A stretch of DNA of 64,000 nt, taken from contig JAEVLN010000006.1 in NCBI GenBank assembly GCA_018350325.1, positions 4,082,056 through 4,146,055 of the forward strand, in the 5' to 3' direction. Numbering within the stretch: the stretch's first letter is position 1; every line of letters begins with the position of its first letter. A program made the translations under genes and the position numbers. The DNA comes from Globodera rostochiensis (lineage: Eukaryota; Nematoda; Chromadorea; Rhabditida; Heteroderidae). The notes beneath the pieces are model-generated. The model did not search any database. It had not been told where the DNA came from and was given only the letters and a program-made list of their open reading frames with translations. This document shows, in pieces, positions 1 to 11,449 of this stretch.

Positions 1-111
1 TCATGTACCGACAAAAAACTACTAAAACCCCAAAAAGTGCCACAAAATATTGATTATAAATGGGTTAAAATCAGAGTGCGTAACTGTCCTTATTTATAAG
101 ATTTGTCCTTA

Positions 112-2297
112 TTTGAGGGGTGCCAATCTTATAAATTAAAAAGGTCCTTATTTGAGGTCTCCGTCCTTATTTTTTGATTTTGTGAAGATTTTCATAATAT
201 TTAGACCCAATATTCAAAATGAGAAAATTTCGATGCGAATTTTTTAATTATATTTAAAGCCACCCTCCTCACAAACGAAAAATTGGGCGAAATTCTGCCG
301 TTTTTGGTCTAATTTTCTTAACAAACATTATTAAAGTTTTCAAAAAAAAGTACCATATTTTTAAATTTGGTTGAAAATCTTAATGAATTGAGTCGAAAAT
401 TCAAAATTTTCTCAGCGGCCCCCATTGGCACCGCCGACCTCCCCCCCTCCGAAATAAAGCAGAATTCTTAAAACGGAAAACAAACCTCTAAAAAAACAAA
501 CAGCATTTCTGCATCTTTTTTATAATTTTCTAACAATTTTCATTTAAATGCAATCATCTTACCTTTCTGCTGTCAAGATTTGGCGGCATTCCGACCGCGC
601 TTCGAAGTTTCACGACCAAGTTTTCGAAACAGCCATCCTGCAGATGGCGAACACTAGTGTAAAAAGAAGCCGACCTCGATCGCGAACGAGATCGCTGAAC
701 AGAATTTGCAAATTTTAATTTCAAAAACCGTTTTAATTGCAATGAAAAAATGGATTATTCAAATCTATTACAATATTAGCCAAATTCAGAATGCATGTTT
801 ACTAGGGTAAAAATATGCGTAGAGCACAAATCCGCGCTCGAATTTTGCGAATGTTGAATCCAGAACCCGAATTCGAACAATTTTTCGAAATTTCAGACAC
901 GTGAAAAATAATTTATGCATGAACCCAAATAGGTTGAAATCTTCAAAAAAATGCACTAAAACATTTGTAATAATGATAAAACAAAACAATTCAATCGTTA
1001 AGGGGGTCGAAATGTGCAAAAAATTGGTCAAACAATAAAAAAAGTTGCATTTTGAACTTTAGAAAATTGTTCGAATTCGGGTTCGGATTGGATTCGTGTT
1101 CTACGCTATTTTTACCCTAGAAAACATGCAATTAAAATTTTAAACATCTAAAATCGCCGGGACCGCAGCAATTCCATACTATTGCCTATTTTTTTCAAAA
1201 TCATTGCTGTTAAATCATTAGATGATGCCTAATTTTAAAAAAAATCAAATTTCTGCTAAAAGTTAGCCAATCCTTTACTTGCTGAGCTGCTCTCCCTCTG
1301 TCCATTTGACGGCGCCCTTTTTCAGCTGTTTTTCGCACTGGTCTTCCACTCATTTTTGTTGAACAATTGTGTGCAATATTCTTAATTAATTTTGAACATT
1401 TAAATGTGGGGGGCAACTCCGACAATTAATTTTTTCCCCCTTTTACAGTCGAAATTGATGGAGATGCTTACAGATTTCCTTTATATGAAACGGAAGAAAA
1501 CATTACCAAATATGGACATAAATATGGATGAAAAATTGTAAAATATGGATCAAATATGGGGGGTAAAATTGCAAAATATGGACGAAATATGGATAAAAAA
1601 TTAAAAATATAGCAAAAAAATGGGCAAGATTTTCAAATAGAAGTTATAAGAGCAATAAAAAAATTTATATGCAAATTAAAGGCATTTCAGAGAAATTTTT
1701 GAAAATAAGCAGAATTTTAAAATTTCATTTTTTTGGGGCAGAATTTTTGTCGCAAATGTCAATTTTTAGGGGTCAAAAGCGCAAAATAACAACGAATATG
1801 CAAAAGTAATGATTGAATTCCTGCTTTTTGAACAATTCAAAAACCGTTTAAATTCGAATTTTATTTTCTTTGACGAATTCATATAAAGCGCATCCAATAT
1901 TGACGATTAGGAAGTGATTGATGAGTATGCATCATATGTAAATGTTTTGACCAAAAGAGTTTTTATGTTGGTGCCCAATTTCGGTGTTTAATTCATCATT
2001 TTGGCTCCGCTAATTTGAATTGGAGCCATTTTCTATGGCTTCAAGCGGTGTTTAAGTTTTGCTTTCAAACCGAAACATTTCATCAAAACAGAAAATTAAA
2101 AGATAATTCGGTATCTCAGAGAGAATTGTTCACAACGGATCAGGCCCCAATAAGGCTTCCGAAACAAAAAAAGATTCTGCTACTGTACTATTATAATCTA
2201 TTTTGAACAGATCAGATCATGCATAGCCTGTGGGCCTCATAATTGACATTTTTGTCATTAAGTTGGCAAAACAAAGGCAATGCTGCGGGTACGTTTT
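112..2297 (-). repeat. Left arm of large inverted repeat (caspase 5' region copy)
   Basis: This 2186-bp arm is the reverse complement of 15842-18026 with only scattered substitutions and small indels. The two arms differ by about 1 bp in length. It carries, on the minus strand, the upstream region, exon 1, intron 1, exon 2 and part of intron 2 of the caspase gene. Similarity stops abruptly at 112 and at 2297, so caspase exons 3-8 are not attached to this copy. The outer junction lies inside intron 2. Confidence 0.93.
563..1353 (-). pseudogene. Inverted partial copy of caspase exons 1 and 2
   Basis: Exon 1 copy is 1279-1353: ATG, 25 codons, then a GTAAAG donor. Exon 2 copy is 563-694: 44 codons between a TTCAG acceptor and a GTAAGA donor. 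Both read the same as the exons of the intact gene at 16787-16861 and 17444-17575, and the splice sites are preserved. No caspase catalytic exon follows before the window edge; the duplicated block ends within intron 2. The copy could therefore still be transcribed and spliced for two exons but cannot give a protease from what is visible. Its direction of transcription is away from the intact gene. I call it a gene fragment; a third exon beyond position 1 cannot be excluded. Confidence 0.85.
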
Positions 2298-2423
2298 TAA
2301 CTCGTTGCAGCAAATAGCAAAAGCGATAGTTGTACAAAACAAAAATGGGTGGAGAGAGGGTAGGATAGTGAGTGATTTTCTGGTCCTCTTGCTGAATGCG
2401 CAGAACAGAACCAAAATGCGCTT

Positions 2424-3600
2424 ACCGAAAATGTGTTTGTGCCATTGTTGCTGATTCGTGAGTTGATTGATGAACACCGATGGCATTGCCACTGCTGACG
2501 CTGGCGCCGTCATCTTTCAGCCAAAGGAAGCCCTTTTTGTGCAGCGTCTGATCAGAATGTCGTCCTGCTCCAACTCGTCCTCCATACTCATACTTAGAGC
2601 AGAAAGCACTGCGTCCGTGTCATTGTGCAGCTGCAACTGTTGTGCTTCAAAATGATTTTGCGCCTTAACGCTGCAGGCGAAGAAAGCTTAAAAAATATTT
2701 TTTCTTAAAAAAACTATTTGATTTTCAAAAAATTATTGGGTCAATATCTGCAAGATTCATGAACAAAAAGCTTTCAGAACAAAACATTTCTGAACAAAAC
2801 ACTTTCAGTCCGATCGTTCATAAAAAAATTCGGATGATCATTTGTGAAAAAAAATTCAAATCAGAACATTTGTGAACAAAATTCGGATCAGATCATTCGT
2901 GAAAAAAAAAATTCAAATCAGAACATTTGTGAACAAAATTTGGATCAGATCATTCGTGAAAAAAAAGTTTTCAGATCACTTCGTTCGTGAACGAAATTCA
3001 GATCACATCATTCGTGAACAAAAAGTTTTCAGATCAAAACATTTCTGAACAAAACACTTTCAGTCCGATCGTTCATGAAAAAATTCGGATCAGATCATTC
3101 GTAAACCAAAATTCAGACCAGATCATTCGTGAACAAAATTCGGATCAGATCATTCGTGAACAAAATTCGGATCAGATCATTCGTGAACAAAATTCGGATC
3201 AGATCATTCGTGAATAAAAAATTCAGATACGATCATTCGTGAAAAAATTCAAATCAGAACATTTGTGAACAAACCCGTTTAGTCCAATCATTCGACCTGC
3301 CCCCCGCCCCACCTCAATGATCTCCTGCAACTGTTTGCTGCTGGTTTTGCACTGCAGGCGCTGCTGCACAAACGGTTTCGTGTGTTTGATGCTAACCGAT
3401 GCCGCACTGGTCGGATGGGGAGGAGGGCAAAAAGCTGACAAAATTTTAAATTAATATTGTTGCAGAGGTCCACCGCACCAACCCTTTTGCGCAACTACGG
3501 CTCCACGACGAAGGCATTCGACTGTTCAGCGTGGTCGGCACAAAGCTGCTGCACACCACGGCACCACAATTGGCAGGCCTCCTTCGTGTTCACTGAGAAG
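2424..3600 (-). pseudogene. Exon-like fragments of an unrecognised gene, possibly PH-domain-like
   Basis: Three coding-looking blocks lie on the minus strand. 3599-3460 reads FSVNTKEACQLWCRGVQQLC and onward, resembling the last strand and helix of a PH domain, but meets a TAG (or a GTAGTT donor) after VVEP. 3435-3314 reads SVSIKHTKPFVQQRLQCKTS and onward, ending at a possible GTGGGG donor. 2690-2424 has an acidic stretch (SMSMEDELEQDD) in one frame that stops at TGA near 2516, while the next frame stays open (HKKGFLWLKDDGASVSSGN) to a GTAAGC donor near 2426. The frame change suggests a 1-nt indel or a missed short intron. Tandem repeats at 2740-3290 separate the blocks. PH homology is an inference from a short match; product unknown. 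Confidence 0.35.
2740..3290 (+). repeat. Degenerate 27-bp tandem repeat
   Basis: Units of the form AAATTCGGATCAGATCATTC plus GTGAAC repeat every 27 bp. The most regular copies, at about 3110-3215, code for a repeated nonapeptide NSDQIIREQ. Flanking copies are degenerate. Short inverted matches occur at 15790-15835, next to the inner end of the right inverted-repeat arm. The open frame is a by-product of the 27-bp period. Confidence 0.85.
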
Positions 3601-4088
3601 GGCAATAAAAATATAGGTAATGAACAATTAAAAAAAGCGAGTCGCATTCTTGAATTGCAATTCTTTCTCGGAGCAATTTAAAGTAAGGGCTTGCCCCTGA
3701 CCCTTTGGGGGTGGGGAATGCCGTGGCAAAACCTCCGACCAAAAACCTTTTGCAGATTTCCACAGTTTGTTCGGGATTCGCGTACAGAAATTTTAGGTAC
3801 TGGTGCAAAAAATTTGATTTTGATCAAGAGAATCGGAACAGACCAACGGGCTCATATGATCACCACCCAAAAATTGATTGATCGATCAAGAAAGCAAAGC
3901 AATGATCAGAAATTTAAAATGAATTTCCTACAAAGAATAAGATGGCGCTGACTAGCAAGGGATGCCATCACAAAACTCAAAAACACCGGCAAATCAATTC
4001 AAAAACCCTGGCACGGAATCAAAAAGCAGGAAAATGCCCTGTTTGCAAGGCAAAAGCTCCTTTTGAACCAGATCTGATCTGATCACAT

Positions 4089-4434
4089 TTGAGACATGTG
4101 CCCCAAGGACATTTTGGAATTTTAAATCGTTTCAAAACGGCATTGCCGCTGCACGACGACGATCAATCGATCGATGTTCCTTTGCGATCAATCGATCGAT
4201 GTTCTTCTTTCAACCTGAGTCGCTTTGACGAGTCGCAGGTCCAGCATTTGCAATTTGGCACACAGAATGGCGATTTGGCACATTTGCTACTGGGCATTGC
4301 GGCGCTGGTCGTTCTGCCTGCATTCGACAACCATCCGTTGGGCATGAAAAGGCCAACAAGCGTGGACGATGGACCTGATGAAAATGAATTAAATTTTTCT
4401 CAATTTCAATCGATATTTTTCTTGTGGGCGCCAT
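4089..4434 (+). other. Exon-like GC-richer segment, product unknown
   Basis: The segment has higher GC than its surroundings and long open frames on both strands. The plus frame contains FDESQVQHLQFGTQNGDLAH followed by a hydrophobic LLLGIAALVVLPAF stretch. No family is recognised and no convincing splice pair brackets it. Two copies of CGATCAATCGATCGATGTTC lie at about 4160-4205. It ends where the 4435-4502 foldback begins. Confidence 0.25.
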
Positions 4435-4502
4435 TAGAGCCCGGACAAACCGATTGTCGAGTTCGGGATCCTACTAAATCGCAAGCCCAAGTCCGGGCTC
4501 TA
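4435..4502. mobile_element. 68-bp foldback, TAGAGCCCGGAC ends
   Basis: It starts TAGAGCCCGGAC and ends GTCCGGGCTCTA, perfect 12-bp inverted ends. The same ends bound the larger element at 60512-61430. No target-site duplication is visible. Confidence 0.7.
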
Positions 4503-4862
4503 AAATAAACACTAATACAAAAAAAAAAGAATAAAAATATTTTTTATAAAAAGGACCGACCATTCGCATCGCCACTAGGCATATGTTGACCAATTCAGCC
4601 TTGGCGAAAGGCGATGTCGAACGTCTTCGACACGAAACTTTGCACACCTTAAAATTAAATAAAAATTGATTTTTATAACTTAAATTCGATCAATATGAAG
4701 GACTAAACTAACGATACAAAAATATATTTGGGCCATTCAAAATTATGATATGCTAAGTGAGAGCGATTTTCAAATAACAAATCGGGGGGACTAATTATGT
4801 AATAAAGTTAAAATAGATTTTATTTAAAGCCAAAATCACCAAATGTTTGAGATGAGGGGAGG

Positions 4863-4981
4863 TAGTGTTCGGCACGGTAAAATTTACCGCGGTAAAAACC
4901 GGTAAAAATCGGTAAAAATTCACGGTAAATTTACCGGTTTTACCGTTACCGTTACCGGAAAATGCCATTTGCCGAACACTA
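4863..4981. mobile_element. 119-bp hAT-type foldback with 8-bp TSD
   Basis: The ends are TAGTGTTCGGCA and TGCCGAACACTA, flanked by AGGGGAGG at 4855-4862 and 4982-4989. The interior is built from repeats of ACCGGTAAA and its complement. Terminal A/G-rich TIR plus 8-bp TSD is the signature of non-autonomous hAT elements; it has no coding capacity. Confidence 0.85.
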
Positions 4982-4989
4982 AGGGGAGG

Positions 4990-6190
4990 TGAGGGGGGGG
5001 GGGAGACGCAACAAATTTTTTCATTTTTTGCGTAACACACATTATTTATTTATATGTGAAAGGCACCAACATCGACTTCCAATTTGCATTGGCATTGGGG
5101 GAATGGGCGGTGGCAGGTCAACGAGAGAGTGTGGGCGTACACTGGCAGAGAAATGATGACAAATAATGTTGGGTGGGGGGGGGGCGGACAGGGCGATGCC
5201 ATTTATCTCTATATTCATTCATTCACCCCCCCCCCCCCGTCCATCCCCCAAGGGGTCCATTGCTTTTGAAGAATATGTGTATACATCAATCAATATTGAT
5301 CGAAATAAAATGGTTGGACTTGGGCACACAACGATGTGTGATATGATGATGGAGACCATAAACTTTTTAAAGAAAAAGAACAACCAAAACATTAAGAGCA
5401 AAGGTCTAACTTAATCGAATAAAACAAGATGCCATTCAAAAGCTTTAAATGAAAAGAATCATTTAAAACACGCAATCGATAGTTTTATTGAAATAACTTT
5501 TTTACAAATTTTCTAATTGATTATTGATTAGCTTTGGCTTAATAGAGCTTTCGAATGGCACTTCGGTTATGGTGCCCCTAACCGAACTGTATGTATAATA
5601 ACACTTTTTTAGAGAGGGAGCTTTTTGGTCAAAATTTCTGGAGCATAGTTAAATGGACAAAATGCCAACTCGCAAATTGAGACAAAAGGCCTACTCAGAT
5701 AAAATGGGTTAAAAGGCCGACAATTCCATTGGATTATTTATTCTACCATTTCAGGCGAAAAAAAAGCGGCGCTATAAACTATTCCCTAAAAACATTTTTT
5801 GCTAAAATGACATTTTTTTTATGCTTAATATAAATTTTGTTTGTTAAGATTATTTATTATTAATAAAAAACATCAAAAACAACACAAAGATTTAATTGCC
5901 TCCGGCGGTTCCAGCACCGGCTGCGATATTTTGGTAATAAATAAATGGAAATATTAATTTCAAAAATCCAAAACAAAAATTTTTGGATATTTTTTTCAAA
6001 AAATTAATTTTAACAAAATTTAAACAATTTTTCCTTTTTTTGGGTTTTAGCTCGCCGACTCATAGCAAAAAATGCTGGTTGGTTGGTTGGGGAATTTTAG
6101 TGCATAATTATTTAGTAATTGCCTTTTTATTGACAGACTTTTAAATGCAATTTTGGAAATTTGAACGATTTTAAATTTAAATTTGTTGTT
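4990..6190. other. No gene seen; simple sequence and repeat fragments
   Basis: The stretch holds poly-G and poly-C tracts (near 4995, 5175, 5228). It also holds a decayed copy of the foldback core seen at 60040-60310, recognisable by AGATGCCATTC and GAATGGCA ends near 5430-5560. A short GC-rich patch at 5895-5930 could end a minus-strand frame in GAGTAGGN-stop, but this is too short to call. Confidence 0.5.
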
Positions 6191-6234
6191 TTATTTTCTA
6201 TAAATTGTAAGATTTGAAGCGCTACTTTGTTGGC

Positions 6235-6540
6235 ATTTCAAAGTTTACTTCCTGGAATATTTTCCCCCGAATTTCTTTGTCCAGAATGCCGCGGCGGCAC
6301 TGCGGGGCTACGCCGCACGCTGGCGACGGCACAGTTCAGTCGGGCGGCCACGCCGGCACTGCCAAATGTTTGCAGTGCACCCGCGCTTGCGCACGTCTCC
6401 CAGTCCGTGCGCACGCTGCTCCTGCGCTATGCACGCTCCTTCAAAACTTCGGCCGTCCTGGTGGCCATCAGCCAACTCGTTCAAGTGCTGTGCTTCTTGC
6501 GCTTGTTCAGCCAATCTTTTTCTTGCATTGTTAAAAATTG
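6235..6540 (+). other. GC-rich exon-like segment, strand uncertain
   Basis: It is GC-rich in AT-rich surroundings, with open frames on both strands. One plus frame ends in a helical stretch (LAHVSQSVRTLLLRYARSF, then TSAVLVAISQLVQVLCF). A second plus frame begins VYFLEYFPPNFFVQNAAAAL, and a shift between them near the TTTGCAG at about 6367-6373 would fit an exon boundary. No family is recognised. I regard it as probable coding sequence of unknown product. Confidence 0.3.
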
Positions 6541-6911
6541 ACCCCTTTTTTTGAAGGAGTTTTACTTTTTATTTTACAGAAAATTTATCCCCCATTTTTT
6601 CGGTGGGTTTGGGGGCAAACATTTTTTATTTCAGAAAAGCTTAGCATTTATATATAAGACTATTTTTTGTCAATTTTCTTTGGACAAAATGATTAAAAGT
6701 GCCCCAAAATTTTATGGCATAATTTTTTGTTTAATCGGAAACAATTGAACAATAAATAAATTGGGTCGATCAACCTGAAAGTTTGGTAAGCTTTTTGTCA
6801 AAGCAACCGATGCAAATCAAACATTTTTGGGCACCATTTGAAATTAAATAATTTATTAAAAAATGTTTAACAAATTTAGTTAAAAATGGCTTTTTGCTGA
6901 GCGTCAAAATG

Positions 6912-7184
6912 GCGGTCAGTGCACATTTTTCGGACGAAAGAACGCAGTTGGGCCTTCATGCACTCCAACGACTTGAGGACGCTATTGCGCTGTCACTGCG
7001 CGAGGCGTTGTGAGTGTTTTATTTTTTTATGAAAATTTACCAGGATTTTTTGGTCGGTAAAAACCGATAAATTCGCAGTCGATGACCGTGGCAAGCGTTG
7101 GCCAGATGCCGTTGTTCAGCGTGTTCGACAAGCTGATGGAAAACACACAGCAACACACCAACCAGGCCGAAAAAAGTGTCTGAA
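6912..7184 (+). other. Two exon-like segments ending in a stop
   Basis: 6912-7008 begins ATG and reads MAVSAHFSDERTQLGLHALQ and onward to a GTGAGT donor. 7081-7184 follows a TTCGCAG acceptor and reads SMTVASVGQMPLFSVFDKLM to a TGA. The base composition and sense look coding. The phases do not join directly (the first segment ends with two extra bases), so either a splice site is misplaced or the two belong to different models. Product unknown. Confidence 0.35.
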
Positions 7185-7609
7185 TTATTAACTGAATTTT
7201 TAAAAATAAATTAATTTAATTTAAAGTAATTAAATAAAACAATAGATATTTATATTCTGACTCTATTCATTTATTATAAATTTTGGCGGGTGAGCCAAAA
7301 AACACCGAATTTTAACTATTTTTTGTTTGAAGGACGCATGTGGTGAAGAGTTGAGGGCGGGCAAAACAAACCGCACCTGCACAAAGATGAACATTATTTG
7401 CGGGCCAAAGAGGTGGGCGCGGTCAAAAAGTGGTCTTTTTTTTAATTTTATTTTTAATGGCGTTTTGTCGTTGTTTTACACTTTTTAAATGGATTTTACG
7501 TTTGTTTTGAAATTGAACGCTCCTTTTTCTGGCGTTTTATTTAAATTAAAAAGTTGGCTTTTTTGTCGTCACAATAAATTGTTTTTTTTTATTGCGTCGC
7601 TTTTGCAGT

Positions 7610-7800
7610 TACGCCAAGAGCAAGAGTTGTTTCCAATGGCCGGCACTTTGCCTCAATTCGGTGCCAACGGCGGCGCCGGCGGCGGCGGCATGGCATTTCT
7701 GAGCAGCAGCGGCAGCAGCAAAGTCCAGCTGATGTTCCGGAAGCGCTTCAAGGAGATGGAGAAGAGGCGCAAAGCTGAGGAGGAGGCGCTTCATCGAGTA
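7610..7800 (+). CDS. Exon of an unrecognised protein, Gly-rich then charged helix
   Basis: It opens after a TTTTGCAG acceptor with LRQEQELFPMAGTLPQFG, continues through a glycine-rich linker encoded by GGC repeats and a serine run, and ends in a strongly charged helix (KRFKEMEKRRKAEEEALHR) before a GTAGGC donor near 7800. Codon-like GC enrichment sets it apart from flanking AT-rich DNA. It may belong to the same plus-strand gene as the segments at 6912-7184. No domain is recognised; it could be a coiled-coil region. Confidence 0.45.
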
Positions 7801-7914
7801 GGCGAAAAACAACACAATTGGGCAAAAAATGATTTTTTTTTGGATATCCCCTGCGGGATCATCGCTAAAATATGGCTTGATATTGAAGCTAGGGTTGGCG
7901 CACCCTGACGTTCG

Positions 7915-8360
7915 GGGAAGCAAAAGTTGGGGTTAAAAGGTCGGGAAATTAAAAATGTCAAGTATCGGGGTGGGAGATTGGCCTAAAATGGTCGGGAATC
8001 GGGGTTTTCGGGGCTGGTGTGCCATCTAGAGACCGGAAAACCAGACCAAACAAATATTTGGTCCAAATATTTGTTTATTTGGTATTTGGTCAAATCCAAC
8101 CCAAATATAAGTATTTGTACAAATATCAAACAATGCTGAGTTTTCCTAGCGAATACAGAATGGCTAAAAAGTTCCCGGAATTTTTCCAATTTCGAGGAGG
8201 CGGGGCGGGGGGGGGGGCAAACCGAATCGAGCCGAAGCTTTCGGTTTTAACTGAACCGAAAAAATGTCGGTTTTTGGTTCGGTTCGGTTTGAAACCGACA
8301 GCCTTTGTCAAGCGAATGCTAACCAATTCTTTTTTTCTCAAAAAAGTTATAATTAAAACA
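7915..8360. other. No gene seen; palindromic repeat debris
   Basis: It contains an ATATTTG/CAAATAT palindromic cluster (8055-8130) and an imperfect AACCGAA/TTCGGTT foldback (8216-8305). The foldback's end GAAACCGACAGCC matches the element end at 46154-46170. Confidence 0.5.
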
Positions 8361-9175
8361 TTTTGAATTCGAGTTCGTGGTTTAACCTAAATATGATATA
8401 AAATCAATGTTAAATCGTTTTTAATCGTTTAGTACCGCCTAACCCATGGGTGATATGACGAAATTGTGGGCAACGATGGGCAATCTGTACAAGTCAAACG
8501 CGGACAATTGCAGATTCTTGATCGACCCAAGCTCGTATGTCATTTGAAATGTATTCCCGTAATATTGATTTTTCTTTTAGTTTTTTCTCAACTGCTGCAG
8601 GGGAGGTCAGTTTCGGACGGACTGGATTCGAACCAGGGGCAGGCGAACTCGGCTAACACCCGGACCCTTAAAATTTTTACCGATTTTTAATCAATATTTT
8701 GTGGCACTTTTGGGACTCATCTGGTCGATCACTAGTTTTTAGTCAATATTTTGGGATTTTTTGGTCAATATTTTAAGTAATTCCGAGCAAATTTAAGCAA
8801 ATGAACTTGTTTTTAAAAACATTTTAGCTCTGCACGATCTTGGCACGTCACCGGGGCCAAGCACAAGCACGTCAAAGAAGGAAACGGCGCTCCGCAGACG
8901 GTCCAAATCGCGTTCTAAAGTGACCCCAGAGGAATTGTAATATTTTTTGATTATGTTTTTAATTAAACCATTTCTGAAAAGTTTCATTTACGTTGCTTTT
9001 GGGTGGTTTTTGATTTTTGTTTTTTCTTGTAAATTTTATTTAGATTTTGATCTGAGGTGCCTAGGCATGGCGTTAGAAAAATTAATTCTTTTTAATATGC
9101 TAAACCAAGTCCATTTAGTTTTCATCAGTCGATAAATGTCGACTTCATGGTGGCACATTCCAGCTTTCCCCACTT
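8361..9175 (+). pseudogene. Caspase pseudogene (copy of exons 5-8, truncated)
   Basis: This is a direct copy of about 20150-21034. The exon 5 counterpart after TTTAG begins ACC GCC TAA, an immediate stop, and has lost bases in the middle so that only parts of the catalytic-His exon remain; the SHG codons are gone. The exon 6 counterpart (8593-8617) keeps the cysteine motif codons. The exon 7 counterpart is at 8828-8936. Exon 8 breaks off just before the YISWR codons, at about 9175, and unrelated sequence follows. It therefore lacks catalytic His and most of the small subunit. It lies in the loop of the large palindrome, between the two 5' copies. Confidence 0.9.
8625..8680 (-). repeat. tRNA-like (pol III box A/B) fragment, first copy
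   Basis: The minus strand carries GGTTCGAATCC (perfect box B) inside a CTGG/CCAG stem, preceded 22 nt upstream by TAGCCGAG, a box A-like core. The anticodon arm is missing, so this is a tRNA-derived SINE remnant rather than a tRNA gene. The second copy is at 20450-20505. Confidence 0.45.
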
Positions 9176-10620
9176 TCGGTGTTGCCGAATGCGAAAATTG
9201 AGATAAATGTATTTTTTTATTTTTCAAAAATGAAAAGAATTGATTTAAGGCTTGCACCAAATATTGGCAACGTTCGGAGGACTATGACTATTAATGGCAT
9301 AAACAACTTGTGTTCGTTCAGCATTGGGTGAGATTGATTGATTGTACATTTTTAGTAGAGAGAACAGTTTTCAGTATAAATTTTGGCTTGAATTTCCAAA
9401 AATCACATTTATTTCTAATTGTATCGACGATGCCTTTTTGTCATTTAAAAATAGGCCAATTTTGTTAAAGAAGGCGCCGCCATTGGAAATGTTTCACGAG
9501 ATCTCGCGACTCAGTTTTTTGTATGAGCCAACTCTAATTTTTGATTTTGTTAATTTTAAATATAATTTACTATAAATAAAAATTACATTAGGTGCAAGTC
9601 GCATTTGGCCGCCAAAATTGCGAATTTTGAGACGGGCACATGGTTTTGGCCGTGATTAGTTTTTTTCTTTGGCGGATGGGCCGAAAATGATTTTATATTT
9701 CATGGTTGGCTTCATTTTTTACACCAGATTTGCATTTTATTAAGTTTTTAAAATTTATCCGATTTAATGTAATACAGGCTGGAATGCACATAATCTGAGC
9801 GGCAATTGAAAATCGCCGTTTGAAAAAGTGCCAAACGCGTCCGAATGTACCGGCGGCTTTGGGCTGGCATTGGCGTACTGAAACGGTCAGCGCCAATTGT
9901 TTTAAATGTAAAAATAAACAATAAAATGAAATTTTTAGCGAATTTCGATCAACGTGGTTCGAAGTCGGTTGGTCAAAATGGAGAAAAGTTTCGCAGCAAA
10001 ATTTCACATTTGACGGAACCCGAAGTCGGAGAATGCTATCCAAATTGTGATGAACAAATTTAAATCTTTTTATTTTTGTCTAAAATTTGAATTTTAAACC
10101 AGGAACATTTGTTTTCTCAACGCTAACATAATTAATTACAAATGCTTTCTTTTTGAAAAATTTATCGCGTTATCGGGGTGCGTAAATGGACTCAAATCCG
10201 GGCGAGCGTTTTGACCGAAACCAAAGAAGTGAAGAAATGGGGTAAATTAACAAATAGGAAAAGCAAACTTTGGCATTTTTTTTGTTTTGGCGCACTTTTC
10301 TCGTAAGTGCCAATAGTGGGAAAAGGAAACAATTTCTGATTTCTTAAAGAAAAACTAAAACAATTTTTATTACTCTTGTCGTCTGACTCTCTCCTGTCTC
10401 TTTTTTTAGCACACTATTTCTTCGCAGAATAAAATGTTCAAGAAAGGATTTATTTGAAAAATGAAAATTTTTTATTGAAACGGTTTAAGTCTAACATTTA
10501 AGTCAGACAATTCCAAAATTTGTTATAATAACCACCGCAATGAGTTGTGATTATGAATCATCAACAAATAAATTACTTATGAAAACTGAAATGGAATGAT
10601 TTAGCCCCTTTAATTGGACA
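9176..10620. other. No supported gene
   Basis: AT-rich. Weak coding-like stretches occur on minus near 9780-9900 and on plus near 9460-9520, without clear splice pairs. At about 10485-10530 a 45-bp match to the 273-bp satellite (TCAGACAATTCCAAAATTTG) is present. Confidence 0.5.
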
Positions 10621-10632
10621 TTCATTTTTTCG

Positions 10633-10702
10633 TGCTCCATTCGTCCTGGCCAAACTTAAGTGCCACGGCATCAAATGCACCAATTTTGTGCCTTTCAGGC
10701 CT
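10633..10702 (-). CDS. Possible C-terminal exon, unrecognised
   Basis: On minus, a CTCTTTAAG acceptor is followed by an open frame reading PERHKIGAFDAVALKFGQDE and then WSTKK and a TGA. The sense looks coding, but upstream exons are not found with confidence in the following 400 bp. Product unknown. Confidence 0.3.
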
Positions 10703-11264
10703 TAAAGAGCACTCGAGTGCCCCGAATTCTCGGCAATAACAAATCAAACATTACAAAAACTTTTCGGTTGGCATTGTGTGTGTGGCCGGCCGTACTTTGA
10801 TGACCGAAAATATTTTCCCGATCAATTACTGATCAGTCAAGACAATGACAAATCAAATCAAAACGGAACGCCATACTGACTGACTGATCAGTCAACACCA
10901 TTTTGAGGAATTGATCAAAGCTGCTGATCAGCTTCTTCGATCGTACCAGAGGAGACAACAAGATGCTGACTTTGTTGGAGCGTGGACGACAATGACACGA
11001 AGGAGGACGACGACACGTTGACCGCCTTGAAAAGCTGGCAACGGCAACATGGCGTCGGAAATTGGGAATTATTGTTGTTGTTGTTGTTCCGATGTTTTCG
11101 AACAGAATTTATGGGAAATTGGAGGCATCATAATAAAATTATTCTTCTGATTTAAAAAGAATAATTATTAAAAATGAAGAAACAAAATGCTTTTCGTTTT
11201 ACAATTTGCCATTTTTACGCAATTTGTTGCGCAAATAAAAAGTGAAAAATTTAAAGTTTGTGGC

Positions 11265-11390
11265 GATTCGTTCTGACAATTTGGGGAATAGAATAATCGG
11301 AAAAATTGTCGAGAATGATCGGAATGTTCGCGGCAGAGGCGACAATAATGGCGATCGACGCGGGGGGTTCAATGATCGTGAAGTTTAGGG
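11265..11390 (+). CDS. Possible terminal exon, Arg/Gly-rich tail
   Basis: The frame reads DNLGNRIIGKIVENDRNVRG and then RGDNNGDRRGGF, ending at a TAG near 11388. An RGG-type tail would fit an RNA-binding protein, but no domain is visible to support this and the acceptor is uncertain. An acidic open stretch (DDNDTKEDDDTLTALKSW) at 10985-11040 could be an earlier exon. Confidence 0.25.
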
Positions 11391-11449
11391 GGGATTTTTT
11401 TGGCGGTGTCTTCAACTCAAAACTCTTTGGCCTACACGCGCCGCTTTTT

